From Eutreptiella sp. 'Long Island Sound 2002' (lineage: Eukaryota; Euglenozoa; Euglenophyceae; Eutreptiales; Eutreptiaceae), in NCBI GenBank assembly GCA_964036045.1, contig OZ038392.1:28097755-28161754 (forward strand): a stretch of 64,000 bases of DNA. The letters run 5' to 3'. Every line of letters begins with the position of its first letter. The stretch's first letter is position 1. The position numbers and the translations under genes are program-made. Positions 1-11,144 of the stretch are shown in pieces. Under the pieces are notes generated by a model, which did no database searches, was not told the DNA's origin, and saw only the letters and a program-made list of their open reading frames with translations.

Positions 1-429
1 GAGTCTAAGGCCCCTAAGGGACCTCTATTTACTCTACAACCCTTTTCCATGGTTGTCCCTACTTCTACATGTATTTTAATGCCTATTTGGTGGGTCCCAA
101 GCATGTTTCATGTATTGGGGGATCCCAAGAATATACCTAGGCCTAAGCCAAGCCCCAAACACAAGAGGAGAGAAGAGAGATAGATAGAGGAGAGGCGCCT
201 GGCGGCGACACCAGGGAGCACATGGTGCTTCCTAGGTAAGTCCTAACTAGGTGTATTTTACTACAAGAGGGATATTTGTATGGTGAGAGTGGAAGAGAGG
301 TAAGGAGTGAACATGAGTGTAAATAATGATTGTGTTTCATAGTCCCTTTTTTGCTATGGACTAAGCTGGAAGACTACAATACTATGAGCCCATTACTTTG
401 CTGTTGTTGAGGAGGGTGCCAAATCTAAC
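1..429 (+). repeat. 5' LTR of element A (right-hand part)
   Basis: Near-identical to 10715-11144. It ends directly before a tRNA-type PBS. The LTR end reads ...aatctaac and lacks a canonical CA. Unlike elements B, C, D and F, no gag start codon lies in this LTR. Confidence 0.85.
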
Positions 430-440
430 TGGTAGCAGAG
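430..440 (+). other. Primer-binding site of element A
   Basis: tggtagcagag directly follows the LTR and is complementary to the 3' end (CUCUGCUACCA) of an initiator-Met-type tRNA. The same core is found in elements B, C, D and F. Here it is followed by an in-frame taa and is not part of a Gag frame. Confidence 0.8.
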
Positions 441-563
441 TAAACCTGCTCTGCCTAAATCCAGTATCCCTTGGATTTAATTTCGATTCAATTCCAGCCT
501 GGAAATTTAGTAAGGGACGGAGAAGAATTCCTGAACTCAGAAAATCGAGTCTGAAAAATTGAG

Positions 564-2651
564 ATGGACCCTGTGAGAACTCCAAGCAGCCTAGAAGCTA
601 CGGGCGCTTCTGAAAACGACGTGCAAGTCATGATACCTGTCTCCGATGGGGAACTAGTCGCGCCTACCATGGCCGGGTTTGGAACCCCAGAAGTACCTCT
701 AGACGGATCTCGATTCGAAGCCTATCGTTTTCCTGCGCCTACATGTCCTGAGTATGCTGAAGCTGTAGCTCCACGCCCAGTGCCTTCAGCGAGTAACATG
801 ACGACAGCTGAGCTAGCGAACGCTATGGAGGTCCTATCGTTGCTCAACCAGAGTGGTCGGTTGCAACAAATGGTTCAACACGTCGAACACCATGAAGGTT
901 CATTCACTAATGCCCCACAGACTCATGAGTCGGGGACCACATCGTCTTCGACCAATCCTTTCGAATCTGTGCCATGGCGTTCTAATGTGACTTACGCCAC
1001 TATGCCTCAACCCCCTATCCGTGGAGAACCTATTGTTCATGGAGTGCCTACCGGAGTTGCTGAGCCTAAGTTTTTCTCTGAGCCTCAAGCTCCCAAAAGG
1101 ACTCATGTTTTCGAAGCCTCTCCTTCTTCGGAAGAGAGCACTATCCTTTTGTCGACCTTGCAACAACTCAAGGGTCGTCTTGAAAACTTAGAAAATAGGA
1201 CTAGTGCTAACTTAACCACTAACCCTTGTGTACCTTACCACCCCTCGCCTCTAACCCGAGTGTGCACCGGGCTTGCCGGTGTGCCTCCTGGAGTCAAGTC
1301 GCCCTTTGTACCCCGTACCAAAGCACCCAAACCCGTGGCGTGCTTTACCACTACCTACGAAGTATACACCCTCGACCAAGCCCTCGCCCTAGGACTCGGT
1401 CCACTAGCGCCTATGGCGCTACTCCCCGACCCCACACAACCGGTGCCACATACAGGTAGAGGAACCAAAGCTTTTTTCAAACCCCAAACCGAAACTAAAC
1501 TACCCAAGTTTTCGGGTAGAGACCTCGACGTTTACGCCGAAGATTTTTTGAGGTTCTTGAGGTCGACGGGACAAGAAGACCTCAACGAAAGAGCCAAGGC
1601 GGACCTTGTTATCAACGGTTGTGATAACAAGGACGTAAAAGAAGTGGTTTCGGGGGCACTCAAGAAAAGTGACTCTTGGGTAAGGTTCCTTATTACGCTC
1701 GAAAAGCTCTACCCTACTTACGTTACCGACCTGAAGCTTATTCAAGAGATAGAGCGTATCCCTCGGTTGAAGGAATACCCTACAACCGCGGACATAGCCC
1801 AATACGTCCAAAAGTTTATTACGCTTACGGACCAATTGGCTACGTCCTACTACGACGACTCCAAAGCCCTCCTACACCTCCTACCTCGTGTTCCGCCCAA
1901 AACCATGGACGAAATACGTGCTACTCCTGAGAGGTTGTCTAGAATACACACTTTCAACTCTCTCGTTGACCTCCTCTACGAGTTGGCCCTCCAAAGGAAA
2001 TCTGACGCTACTTTGAAAAACTTGCACTCGATGGCGCAACTCAAGTGGCTAGACGGCAACACCAACGCCGACTCCAACGCCCCTATGAATCAAGAAGAGG
2101 CCTTTGCCCACTCGCTATGTGAGGAGTGCTTTGTGTCGTTTCAACAAGCACGAGGACAAGGCAACGGCAACCGTGGTGGTGGTGGTCGTGGCCGTGGAAA
2201 AGGTGGACGAGGCAAAGGACAAGGCCAAGGGCAGTGGTATTGGCGAAGGGAAGTCGAGGAGGACAACTCCACCGCGCCCAAGTTCTTCGCCACCGTGTTT
2301 TGCCCCGATTGTGGGACAAAACACAACGTAAGAGACAAGGCGTGGCAAGACAGCCTTGACGCGAGGAAAGAAGAGCAAAAGCAAACGAAGAAAAGTCAAG
2401 GCAAAGGGGGAAAGGACCAAGCGAAAGGAGGAGAAAAAGGAAGTGGAGGAAAAGCGAACGGAGGAAAGGCGAACGAAGGAAAAGGAGGCAAAGGAAAAGA
2501 CGATGACAGAGGAAAGCCTCAAGAGAAGAAACGCTTGGAAGAGTTGACGGAAGGAGAGCGAGAAAAGAAGCGAAAAAGAGTTCTCAAGCTGGAAAGGCAA
2601 GCTAAGAACCTCAAGGACTTTCTTGCGGGTCAAACGCCGAGGGAAGCCTAG
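564..2651 (+). CDS. gag: Gag polyprotein of element A
   Basis: A 695-residue open frame starting at ATG 564, about 120 nt after the PBS. The first 300 residues are Ser/Thr/Pro-rich with a short leucine-rich coil near residues 190-220. A capsid-like helical section follows at about residues 310-480, opening with the retrotransposon-type PKFSGRDLDVYAEDF. Two CxxC pairs (CEEC near residue 525, CPDC near 580) flank a Gly/Arg-rich stretch, perhaps a split zinc ribbon. The C-terminus is very Lys/Gly-rich and would bind RNA. The frame ends with UAG at 2649-2651. It should form the particle that packages element RNA. It is the only undamaged gag among the elements that also encode a recognisable pol here. 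Confidence 0.85.
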   Translation: MDPVRTPSSLEATGASENDVQVMIPVSDGELVAPTMAGFGTPEVPLDGSRFEAYRFPAPTCPEYAEAVAPRPVPSASNMTTAELANAMEVLSLLNQSGRLQQMVQHVEHHEGSFTNAPQTHESGTTSSSTNPFESVPWRSNVTYATMPQPPIRGEPIVHGVPTGVAEPKFFSEPQAPKRTHVFEASPSSEESTILLSTLQQLKGRLENLENRTSANLTTNPCVPYHPSPLTRVCTGLAGVPPGVKSPFVPRTKAPKPVACFTTTYEVYTLDQALALGLGPLAPMALLPDPTQPVPHTGRGTKAFFKPQTETKLPKFSGRDLDVYAEDFLRFLRSTGQEDLNERAKADLVINGCDNKDVKEVVSGALKKSDSWVRFLITLEKLYPTYVTDLKLIQEIERIPRLKEYPTTADIAQYVQKFITLTDQLATSYYDDSKALLHLLPRVPPKTMDEIRATPERLSRIHTFNSLVDLLYELALQRKSDATLKNLHSMAQLKWLDGNTNADSNAPMNQEEAFAHSLCEECFVSFQQARGQGNGNRGGGGRGRGKGGRGKGQGQGQWYWRREVEEDNSTAPKFFATVFCPDCGTKHNVRDKAWQDSLDARKEEQKQTKKSQGKGGKDQAKGGEKGSGGKANGGKANEGKGGKGKDDDRGKPQEKKRLEELTEGEREKKRKRVLKLERQAKNLKDFLAGQTPREA

Positions 2652-2893
2652 GTGGACACCGAGACGACGCACCGAGGTATTGCTACCTATTGAGGGTCGC
2701 TATCAATGGTCTATGGGTGGACGCATACCTTGACACCAGCGCTACAATCTCCCTAGTCTCCTCTAGGTTCGTCAACTATGAGGACCTAGTTCCCAAAAAT
2801 ATTTGTGGGGTAAAAACGGGAGAAGGGGGAGTCACTCTCACCGAAGGCGAGATAGAAGGAGAAGTACAAGTGGGGGACCGAAAGGTACTTTAA
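2606..2893 (+). pseudogene. pro: Aspartic protease of element A, broken by a stop
   Basis: This frame is open from about 2606, is -1 relative to gag, and overlaps the gag end by about 45 nt. It carries a retropepsin-like segment with YLDTSATISLV, where DTS replaces the usual DTG or DSG. The second half of the domain (VLGTDFF) lies beyond an in-frame TAA at 2891-2893. That stop looks like a point mutation, since homology continues in the same frame. The protease would cut the Gag-Pol polyprotein. With the altered catalytic triplet and the stop, this copy is unlikely to be active. Confidence 0.65.
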
Positions 2894-4954
2894 AAGTTTC
2901 AAGTGTTCGACACCGACGCCTTTGAAGCCGTATTGGGGACGGACTTCTTTGCGCAAAACGAGTGGATAAAATATTTATCCCTTCAAGAGCCCACTCACTT
3001 GTTGGTGGTGAACGAAGAGCAAGAATGGGAAGCAATACCCCTCAAGGAGACAAAGTGTCCAAGACCTACGCTCAAGACTCTGAAGAGTTTTCCGTTGGCA
3101 CTCGATAGCGAGGTGAAGCAAGAGAGTATCCTCGCTACCTTGAGCGTACACCGAACGGAGAACTACACTCTCGACACCGCCGCCAAGCGTGACGCGTTTC
3201 GAGAACTTGGCCTTAACCCGAACACGTGTAACGGCGACTTTGTCGAACTCTTTGCGTCCAAAGAGAACGCCGACGCGGAGTACTTTTGTACTCCCAAAAC
3301 CAACAACACGTGGTGGTATGACTGGGGAAAGTTGGGAGCTTGGAAGATGCTCTACGCCAACCCCCCTTTCTCAAAAATACTCCACACGTTGGTAAAAGTT
3401 TATGTGGACCAAGCTACGGTCGCGTTGGTTATTCCCGAAGGGAAGAAGTGGGAAGAAAAAGAAAAGCTATGGGGGCCTATACTCGAAAAGTTGACGGTGA
3501 CAAAGTTGCTCTTACCTGACGTTCCTCTTTACCGACTTAACCCAAAAGAAGAGGTTTTGCCAAAGCCCCGTTGGCGAACCGCTATGTACCTAGTCTCGGG
3601 GAAAAACGTGTCCTCTAACCCCATGGAAAACGTGTCTGAGGAGATAAAGAAGTTCGTGCTAAAGCACCACCGTGGGTACAGAAAAGAAGAGATGATGAAA
3701 AGGTTTCCGGACGTGGACGAGAGCAAGGAAGAGTACAAGTTCGAGACGCCTAAGTTTCAAGTCGAAGAAGTGGTTCAAGAAAGTCCGAAAGAGGCAAGAG
3801 AAACTCAAGAAGAGAGCAAAGAAACCTCCGACGAAGGCGGAAGTATATCCGAAGCTCCTTTCGAGTCGACTATACCCTTTTCGAACGACTCCTACACCAC
3901 TATGGACTACGACGACTTGGTTGCCAACCTGTTCTTGGAAGAAGTAGAACCTCTAGAGGCTCCTTCGACCCCTTCCGAAACTCCTAACCCCGAAAAACTT
4001 CTTTCACACGTTTCCGTCCCACTAGAATCGATGACGAGCGAAGGAGACGAACGTGAACTCCGTCTCCTACACGCACGCCCGAGTAAAAATTCGTTCCCTT
4101 CTTCAAAAGAAGATTTGGAAGAAACTCGTCTCCTTCTACTAAATCAAATTGACAGACTCCAAAAACTGGAGCTAAAAGAAAAATGGAAAAGCATGGTCTA
4201 CCTAGACGAGTACGACGGAGAAGATGGGACGTATTTTGATGTCGGCGAAGAATTGGTCATGCTTCACGAACTACACGAAGCATTGGAACAAGAAGTTGAA
4301 GGAGAAGAAGAAAAGAAAGAAGAAAGAAAAGACCGATTACGCCGTAAAGACATCAAGAGGCTAAGAAAGAAAGTCAAAGAAAAGAAGAAAATTGATCACC
4401 AAGAGAATCAGATGATTTTGGACCCCGAACAAGTCCTAGCCCTCAAGAAATTGACGGAGCAAGATGAAAAATCTAAGAAACAAGAATTAGGTGCGTCCAA
4501 TCTACACGCATCTGAAGACCTCAAGATTTCGCTCGACAAAATGGATGTTGATGAGAGGATCAAGAAAATCATCCTGAATTTCTCTGACATTTTTGGTCCG
4601 TTACCTCCACCCGGATCGGTGAAGAAACTCGTGACCATGGACCTAGAACTAAGAGAAGAATTTCTCAAAGATCGAGTTCGATGTCGACCGTACCCAGCAT
4701 CAAAAGATGACATGGCTGAGATTACTCGCCAAATCAAAGAATGCGTGGAGGCCAGTTTGGTTTACGAGTACAAAAAGACGGACTATCCTAAGCATTGCAG
4801 TCCATGCTTCCTGGTAGCTAAACCAGGGAGCACTGCAAAAAGATTGGTGGTCGACTACAAAAAGGTCAACCAGAAAATAAAACTGCACAGCGGTTCGTTG
4901 CCCCTGATGGAGAACACCGTGGAAACTTGCTGCTGGATGCAGATACAAAACTAA
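2894..4954 (+). pseudogene. pol: Protease end, Dam-like domain and RT N-terminus of element A
   Basis: Same frame as the protease segment. It holds the protease end (VLGTDFFAQN), then from about 3220 to 3580 a domain resembling phage Dam N6-adenine methyltransferases: LFASKENAD, then YANPPFSKI with NPPF at 3359-3370, then ALVIPEGKKW. This is the best-preserved copy of the domain in the window. An acidic, Lys/Glu-rich linker of about 300 residues follows. The RT fingers begin near 4560, with LVVDYKKVNQK and LPLMENTVE. The frame is lost near 4923 and again near 4955 by single-base indels and ends in TAA. The methyltransferase assignment is by motif only. Confidence 0.75.
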
Positions 4955-4955
4955 A

Positions 4956-7871
4956 ATGGACAAGCGGTCCGGTTTCTGGCAAATTGACCTAACGGAGCGT
5001 GCCCAAGATCTAACGGCATTCATTGCTCCGGATGGACGGGTCTACAAATGGCAGGTAATGCCATTTGGTATTGCTAACGCCCCGGCGTTGTTCCAGGAGC
5101 TGATGAATCAAATCATCGCCCTGTGTAAACGACGACCGGCCGTCCAAGAGCTCCTACAGCGTGGTGCTGTCCTGGAGGCTCACATCGACGATGTCATCCT
5201 AGGGACGAACACCATCGATGACCATCTCCTACTACTCCGAGAATTCTACGCCGTCTGTCAAGAAAATCACCTCCGCATCAAGCTGGAGAAATGCGAATTT
5301 CTCAAGACGGAAACAGACTACCTCGGATTCCACATCGGAGATGGATGGTGGAAACCGCAGGATCAAAAGATGAAGCCCCTGATGGACTTCGACCTAACGG
5401 ATTCTATGTCTAAAGCTGAAGGAGTTCAGAAAATCCGACAATTCATCGGATCCTGTAATTTTTACAGGCGGCATCTCCGAAATTTCACGGAAGCCAGCGC
5501 ACCACTAACGGATCTCATCAAGAAGGAGACTCTGTGGCGCTGGGGACCTATTGAAAAGCAAGCAATCGAAGATGTCAAGAAGAAAATCCGAGAATGCCTA
5601 GTACTTGGAGTACCCCAACGCTACGGCGAGATGATTCTAATCACAGATGCCAGTAACGTTGGAGGAGGAGGGACATTATTACAGTGGCAAAAGCTAACTA
5701 CGGATCAATGTAAAGACATTGATTATCGCCTAAGAGTTCAAGGTGTCACAAGAGAAGGATTCATGAAGTCTGACTATGACTCCCAAGAATGGCGCCTAGT
5801 TCCACTTGGCCACTGGAATTGGAAGTGGAATGCAGCCCGCTCACACTATCACACCTACGAGCAGGAGCTGTTAGCTGGAGTTCTAGTGTTGGCTAGTCAA
5901 CACAGAATCCTGGGTACCTATCCCATCACGTGGCTATGTGATCAGGATTCCGTGAAGTACTTTATGGAAAGACCACCGCCGGATGGAAAACGTCTACGAC
6001 GGTGGTGGGTCTACCTGAGCCAACTACGACTCGCTACATTCCACATCCGGGGAATTAAAAACGAACTCTGTGATTATCTATCACGGAATTGTTTTGATTC
6101 CCTGGTGGGGGCAGACACCGAGATGATGGCCCAAGAAGCTTTCGCCAAGATGGATCAACATCTCGATCTCTTTACGAGGAAAGAAAAACTCATGTCCTGG
6201 AGTATGAAAGACCTGACGGCCGATTACTCGGACATCTTGGACCAGTTGACGATTGGGAGCTCAAAGATCCTGGATGGAGTACAATGGTCCCGCACGTCAA
6301 CTCACCTATACAGGGAAGACCTCATTTGTGTCCCCAAAGACTATGAAGAAACTATGTTGGAATGGGCACACAAAATGGATGGTCACCCTGGGGTGGAGAG
6401 AACTCTTTGGTTCTTCCAGAAGTATTTCTTCGCTGGGAGTAGCGATAAATCTCTCAAGAAGATTTTATCTAAGATCATCGCTGAGTGTCCCTGTACTAAG
6501 GCTAAAGCTAACACTGCAGCGGATCGTGGTGAGGTAAGGAATCTCCCGATTCCGAACCAAATGAACTCCATCCTCTACGTGGATTTTATGGAGTTACCTA
6601 AATTCGCTGGCCATGACTTCGCCCTCCTGGTGACGGATGGACTCAGTCGCTACAGCCGAGTGTTTCCCCTTACTAAGAAGGTGGATGGTGAAGGTGTATT
6701 GAAAGAGATTTTCGAAGGATGGGTACAAGTCTACGGATTACCCAAGATTATCCATAGCGATCAAGACATCCGGTTTACCAGCCCTACTGGTTGGTACCGA
6801 AGCGTCATGAGAGCCATGGGTACGGAAGTCCAGTTCGGAACTCCTTACCTACGAACAAAGAATCCTCTATGCGAACGCCAAATCGGCTGTTTCAAAACAG
6901 TCATGAGGATTCTGATGCTGGCCGAGAAGAGCCGAAACTGGCTAAAACTAGTCCCTTATGCTATCTACTTGATGAATAATCAAGTTAGTAGCAGGACTGG
7001 TTTCACCCCTACGGAACTGTTCCTAGGGAGGCCAGGTTTCAACTTCGAATTCCCCTGCGCGAGCGAAGGAAATCCTAAAGTTGATGAATGGCTCACCGAG
7101 CAAAAACGGATCGCTGATCTATGCCGATCACTACTGGAAAAGAAAAGAAGTGAGGAGAATCGTACCAAGAACCGCAAAAGAAAAGAAGCTATCTACCAAA
7201 TTGGTGACTGGGTTCTGGTACATCACACAAGATTCAAAGTATGGCCTCGTAACACGCTGGACAGCCCTTACTTCGGACCATTTCTGGTCACGGATGTAGC
7301 TGAAGGATCCGTGTGGATCAAAACTCATCCTAAGTACGGAGGTCTGGTTGAAGTGGGTTACCCACAGCTTAAGCACTATGACGTGCTAGACGACCTCTAC
7401 GACTGGGAGGAACATCTACAAGAAAGCCTGGAAGCTGCAGCCGAAGATTTGGCCGCGGATCCTATGGATGAGGATGAAGAACTGCCGCCTATGGAGGATG
7501 ACGGTTCACTACGGATGCCCGAAAGGGACATCTCTCTCTCTAGACCTACTGTACCTACACCTACGTCCGTAGAGGCTAGACCCAAAAGAATAAGCGCTAG
7601 TGAACCCATTACGTTTACTGAGTCAGAGATGAAAAAGCAAGACTACTACTTTGTTGAAAGAATCCTCCGCCACACCTACAAACGTGGTTGGAGATTCTAT
7701 ACAAAGTGGTCTGGCTATTCTATCTCTGACTGTACCTGGGAGCCAGTGACGGCTTTCATACTCGATGACGGTAACGTCAACGAGGTTTTTGCTGATTACT
7801 GCAAATCTCAGGATTTGCGTGACATTCTGCAGTCAGCCCAAAATCAGGCCCGCAAGCGTGCTGGGAGGTGA
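4956..7871 (+). CDS. pol: RT, RNase H, integrase and chromodomain of element A
   Basis: A 971-residue frame. It carries the RT palm (SGFWQIDL, MPFGIANAPALFQ, catalytic HIDDVILG near residue 77), RNase H (ITDAS near 230; the usual DALSR box is replaced by NELCDYLSR), an integrase zinc region (HKMDGHPG...CPC) and the integrase core with Asp in YVDFM, Asp in IIHSDQD and Glu in LCERQ. A C-terminal chromodomain at about residues 895-950 has YYFVERILRHTYKRG, YTKWSGY and CTWEP. Chromodomains of chromoviral integrases steer insertion to marked chromatin. The ATG at 4956 is inside RT and is not a natural start, because the upstream part is shifted in frame. From there the frame is clean to TGA. Confidence 0.88.
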   Translation: MDKRSGFWQIDLTERAQDLTAFIAPDGRVYKWQVMPFGIANAPALFQELMNQIIALCKRRPAVQELLQRGAVLEAHIDDVILGTNTIDDHLLLLREFYAVCQENHLRIKLEKCEFLKTETDYLGFHIGDGWWKPQDQKMKPLMDFDLTDSMSKAEGVQKIRQFIGSCNFYRRHLRNFTEASAPLTDLIKKETLWRWGPIEKQAIEDVKKKIRECLVLGVPQRYGEMILITDASNVGGGGTLLQWQKLTTDQCKDIDYRLRVQGVTREGFMKSDYDSQEWRLVPLGHWNWKWNAARSHYHTYEQELLAGVLVLASQHRILGTYPITWLCDQDSVKYFMERPPPDGKRLRRWWVYLSQLRLATFHIRGIKNELCDYLSRNCFDSLVGADTEMMAQEAFAKMDQHLDLFTRKEKLMSWSMKDLTADYSDILDQLTIGSSKILDGVQWSRTSTHLYREDLICVPKDYEETMLEWAHKMDGHPGVERTLWFFQKYFFAGSSDKSLKKILSKIIAECPCTKAKANTAADRGEVRNLPIPNQMNSILYVDFMELPKFAGHDFALLVTDGLSRYSRVFPLTKKVDGEGVLKEIFEGWVQVYGLPKIIHSDQDIRFTSPTGWYRSVMRAMGTEVQFGTPYLRTKNPLCERQIGCFKTVMRILMLAEKSRNWLKLVPYAIYLMNNQVSSRTGFTPTELFLGRPGFNFEFPCASEGNPKVDEWLTEQKRIADLCRSLLEKKRSEENRTKNRKRKEAIYQIGDWVLVHHTRFKVWPRNTLDSPYFGPFLVTDVAEGSVWIKTHPKYGGLVEVGYPQLKHYDVLDDLYDWEEHLQESLEAAAEDLAADPMDEDEELPPMEDDGSLRMPERDISLSRPTVPTPTSVEARPKRISASEPITFTESEMKKQDYYFVERILRHTYKRGWRFYTKWSGYSISDCTWEPVTAFILDDGNVNEVFADYCKSQDLRDILQSAQNQARKRAGR

Positions 7872-10303
7872 GACTACTCCCTCCTGTTTCATAGCACCTG
7901 TGAAAACGGTGCATCTATGGTCCTAAGGCCCTGTTTCACTGAGCAGTGAGTTCACACTCACTAGCCTGGGAGTTGTCGTGGATTTCCAAGGGAACTCCGA
8001 GGCTGGGGGACAGGTTTCACCAATCTAGGGAGAGAGAGAGATGAGCGGTGTGTAACTGGCGCGCGTGTGAGTGTCAACAGCCCCAACTGAAGTGTGTTGC
8101 CTAGGAGAGAAGTGAAACACTACTGCTAAGCAAGCCGATTCTTACGGGTGGTGAACACCTGGTTCCATTTTGGAACAGTCAAGCATCCACCACCGGAGGG
8201 GCAGGGTTGGTGTTCCCCAGGGATGGGACCTCCCCCATGAACTGGGTGGGCTGCAGGACGAGCAGAGTTTGCAAGGGCTGCCCAACCACGACCAGGGCTA
8301 CCCCCTTGGCTGCAAACCTCCCCGCCTTGGGCACCCACCGTCAAAGACGCTAACGCCTGATCCCACACCGCAAGACACCCTGATCCTACAACTTCCCACA
8401 CAAACGCCCACGCCAAAGCAAGTCAAGTTGTAGCTAACACCAAGCATCCCTGAACAAACAGTGAACGCTTTGGGTGCATCTCGCCTCCGGTCCGATGACA
8501 CCCGTGCAAGTGTGGACACGGAACCGAAGCTCAACGTGATCCGTGCAGAGTGAGTGAATGGCGCGCAAAAGTGTGTTGTGTTGAGTATGTGTGTGCAGTG
8601 CTGTGCGTGGATGTGCGGTGCAGGGCGAGCATGTGTGTGAATCTACCTCAGGGTCTCTACCTTGGGGCTACCCAAAAGAAAAAGAGAGAGGGTCACACAC
8701 GGGGAGACCAGGAAAAAACCGTCAGGGATCAGAATGGGAGTGGGAACAAGGGCCAGCGTACGCTGACCAACGCGAACGCCCTTGTCCATTCCAATCCCCT
8801 GCCTTCCGAGTCTCCCACACGCTGAACTTAACGCTCTACAAAGGAGTAGCCCTTTGCAGGAGCGCCCCTTGCTAACGTCTCCAACCCACATCCCACTCTC
8901 CACTCCACACTCCTCCCACACTCGGAGAACTCAAACCGCGCAACTTGCAAGTCGGGAATCTCACCGCAGAGTTTCATTGGGCTTTTTGAGTTCCCACGGT
9001 CCTACACTCTCTAACACACGCTGCATGTGTGAGCGGCACGGTGAGACATATGAGTGTTTTAGGTGCCTGCACGTGAGCATATGCATGCACTGAACGACTC
9101 ACCAGGCATTCCGCCACAAAGCCACAAACAGAGGACAGAGACGCATATAGCGGCGCCTCCGCTATGCATGCATGCTGTCCTACAGAGCGAGCAAGGAAGG
9201 TTCTCCCTACCTCCCAAACCTTGAATGTTTCCCTTATGAAGGTTTGACCCTCTATCCTACTTGGATTCGGAGTTTTTACGTGTGCACGACGCGGCGTACA
9301 CTGCTACTTTGCATGCGTGACGGCCTGTTTCCCTCCTGAATCCTGCCTGAATGCCAGCCCAAGCCAAACCTTGCGAGGCACCAAGAGCGTGCAAAAGACG
9401 GCAAAGCAAGGTAAAAACACGCTACGCGTGTTGTGCAAGCTCTAACCAACACGTATGTTTCATTTCTGTTGTGCTATGTGTGGCTGATGTTCAACCTCGC
9501 CTATTACACGCACAGTGGTGAATTGATGCGCGCAAAACGTACAGTTACCCTATGGCTGTACTGTGCACCCTCCCCGCGCAAAAATTTTTGCCTGTCTGTA
9601 AGCCTCACTTTATAAAATCGCGTTTTTCGCTGCTCGTTGTTTTCCAAATTCTTTGTTTTACAAAACTGCGCCTTTTGCAGCTTCAGAAGCGCTTTTTACA
9701 AAAAGTTCAAAAGTTTTTGGACTTTGGAGGCTTCGCCCCCAGTCCCGCACGGCGGACGCGCGCAGTTACGGGAGTCGCCAGAACTCCCAGCGCTACACTT
9801 TGCGCTGTTCAGGTGTCCAAATACTTTTTCAAGTTTTGGTTCCTGGCGAGTTAGAAGCTCAGCTACGGTTCATTTTAATGTTCATTTCAAGCGCTATTCA
9901 TTGCCGATTTCAAATTGATTTTCAAAAATCGATATCTGCATTTGTTATGTAAGGCTTCCCTAAGGATTCCTACGCCTTGTCCATGCTTTATATATCACTT
10001 TGAGCACAATCTTTCTGGAACTTCTGGTATTTGCATTTTCAGCTCCAAACTAATCACCGATTGTGCTGTGGTAAGAGTGGTATAGTAAGAAAGGTAACTC
10101 ACATGTATGCTTTCCGAAGTCATTCCACTCATTCTTTAGTGTGGTACTGAGGTGCAGTGATCATACTTGGTATTGAAGGTAGTCCAGTTCTGGACTGAAC
10201 AGTAAATGCTAAGAGATTTCACAGGGCTGCATATGATTATGGCCACAATATCATTTTTCAGCCTATTTTTCTGGGTATTTACTCCTGAATTCCAGGGCTT
10301 CAG
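7872..10303 (+). other. 3' untranslated part of element A
   Basis: About 2.4 kb between the pol stop and the polypurine tract with no credible coding frame. Part of it (8160-8450) is C-rich with scattered short frames. The 9560-9730 part is rich in cttt and tttt runs. I see no known RNA gene. Elements D, C and F also carry long 3' non-coding parts. Confidence 0.6.
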
Positions 10304-10320
10304 ACGGGGGGGGGAGTGAG
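10304..10320 (+). other. Polypurine tract of element A
   Basis: acgggggggggagtgag-type purine run immediately upstream of the 3' LTR. It is the expected primer for plus-strand DNA synthesis and sets the LTR start at about 10323 (tgagcccc). Confidence 0.75.
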
Positions 10321-10322
10321 AT

Positions 10323-11144
10323 TGAGCCCCATGGAGTATATATTTTGAACTCAGAGTGTAGTTTATTTGAACTCAGAGTGTAGTTTATTTGAACTCAGAG
10401 CAGATTCAGATCAATCATCATCATTCATCATCATCATCATTCATCATGCATCATGTGTCATGTGTCATGCATCATGTGTCATGACATGCTGGCGCCCTAG
10501 CATGTGTTTTTCACATTCCAACCCAAAACTTCACTTTCGCTCAGAACTAACACAACCACAACCCCACTCTTATAGGTTCCTAAGAAGGTTATACTATTCA
10601 TTTTTCATAACTCTTTGAATTTGGATGATCACATTTTTGACATCATGGATTGTCATGCATGTCATGCATGATCGACTCATTTTGTGAGTGATACCACACA
10701 TACTACCTTCGAAGGAGTCTAAGGCCCCTAAGGGACCTCTATTTACTCTACAACCCTTTTCCATGGTTGTCCCTACTTCTACATGTATTTTAATGCCTAT
10801 TTGGTAGGTCCCAAGCATGTTTCATGTATTGGGGGATCCCAAGAATATACCTAGGCCTAAGCCAAGCCCCAAACACAAGAGGAGAGAAGAGAGATAGATA
10901 GAGGAGAGGCGCCTGGCGGCGACACCAGGGAGCACGTGGTGCTTCCTAGGTAAGTCCTAACTAGGTGTATTTTACTACAAGAGGGATATTTGTATGGTGA
11001 GAGTGGAAGAGAGGTAAGGAGTGAACATGAGTGTAAATAATGATTGTGTTTCATAGTCCCTTTTTTGCTATGGACTAAGCTGGAAGACTACAATACTATG
11101 AGCCCATTACTTTGCTGTTGTTGAGGAGGGTGCCAAATCTAACT
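10323..11144 (+). repeat. 3' LTR of element A
   Basis: About 822 bp. The start is inferred from the polypurine tract and the end from identity with 1-430. Its left half contains a 22-bp unit repeated three times (starts 10345, 10367, 10389) and a cat/tcatca-rich stretch at 10413-10490. A tatatatttt box at about 10336-10345 may be the promoter. No TG...CA ends are evident. At 11144 the sequence passes directly into element B. Confidence 0.8.

Larger units (their letters stand above)
1..11144 (+). mobile_element. Element A, chromovirus-like LTR retrotransposon (left end outside window)
   Basis: The order is partial 5' LTR, PBS, gag, protease, Dam-like domain, RT, RNase H, integrase, chromodomain, long 3' UTR, polypurine tract and 3' LTR. 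Positions 1-430 recur without indels at 10715-11144 with about two mismatches seen by eye, so the copy is young. Directly right of the 3' LTR begins the broken pol of element B on the opposite strand, so A landed inside B. The matching left part of B and A's target duplication lie outside the window. Gag is intact, but the PR-RT section carries at least one in-frame stop and two frameshifts, so this copy is probably not autonomous. Confidence 0.9.

Noticed and set aside
8126-9093. Several 80-100 residue frames in element A's 3' part (possible env-like gene)
   Set aside because: Frames overlap on both strands with biased composition. No signal peptide, membrane segment or known motif is convincing.
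10413-10490. Possible regulatory array of tcatcat/catgtgtcatg motifs
   Set aside because: Simple-sequence repeat inside element A's LTR. The 5' LTR copy of this part lies outside the window, so no conservation argument is possible.
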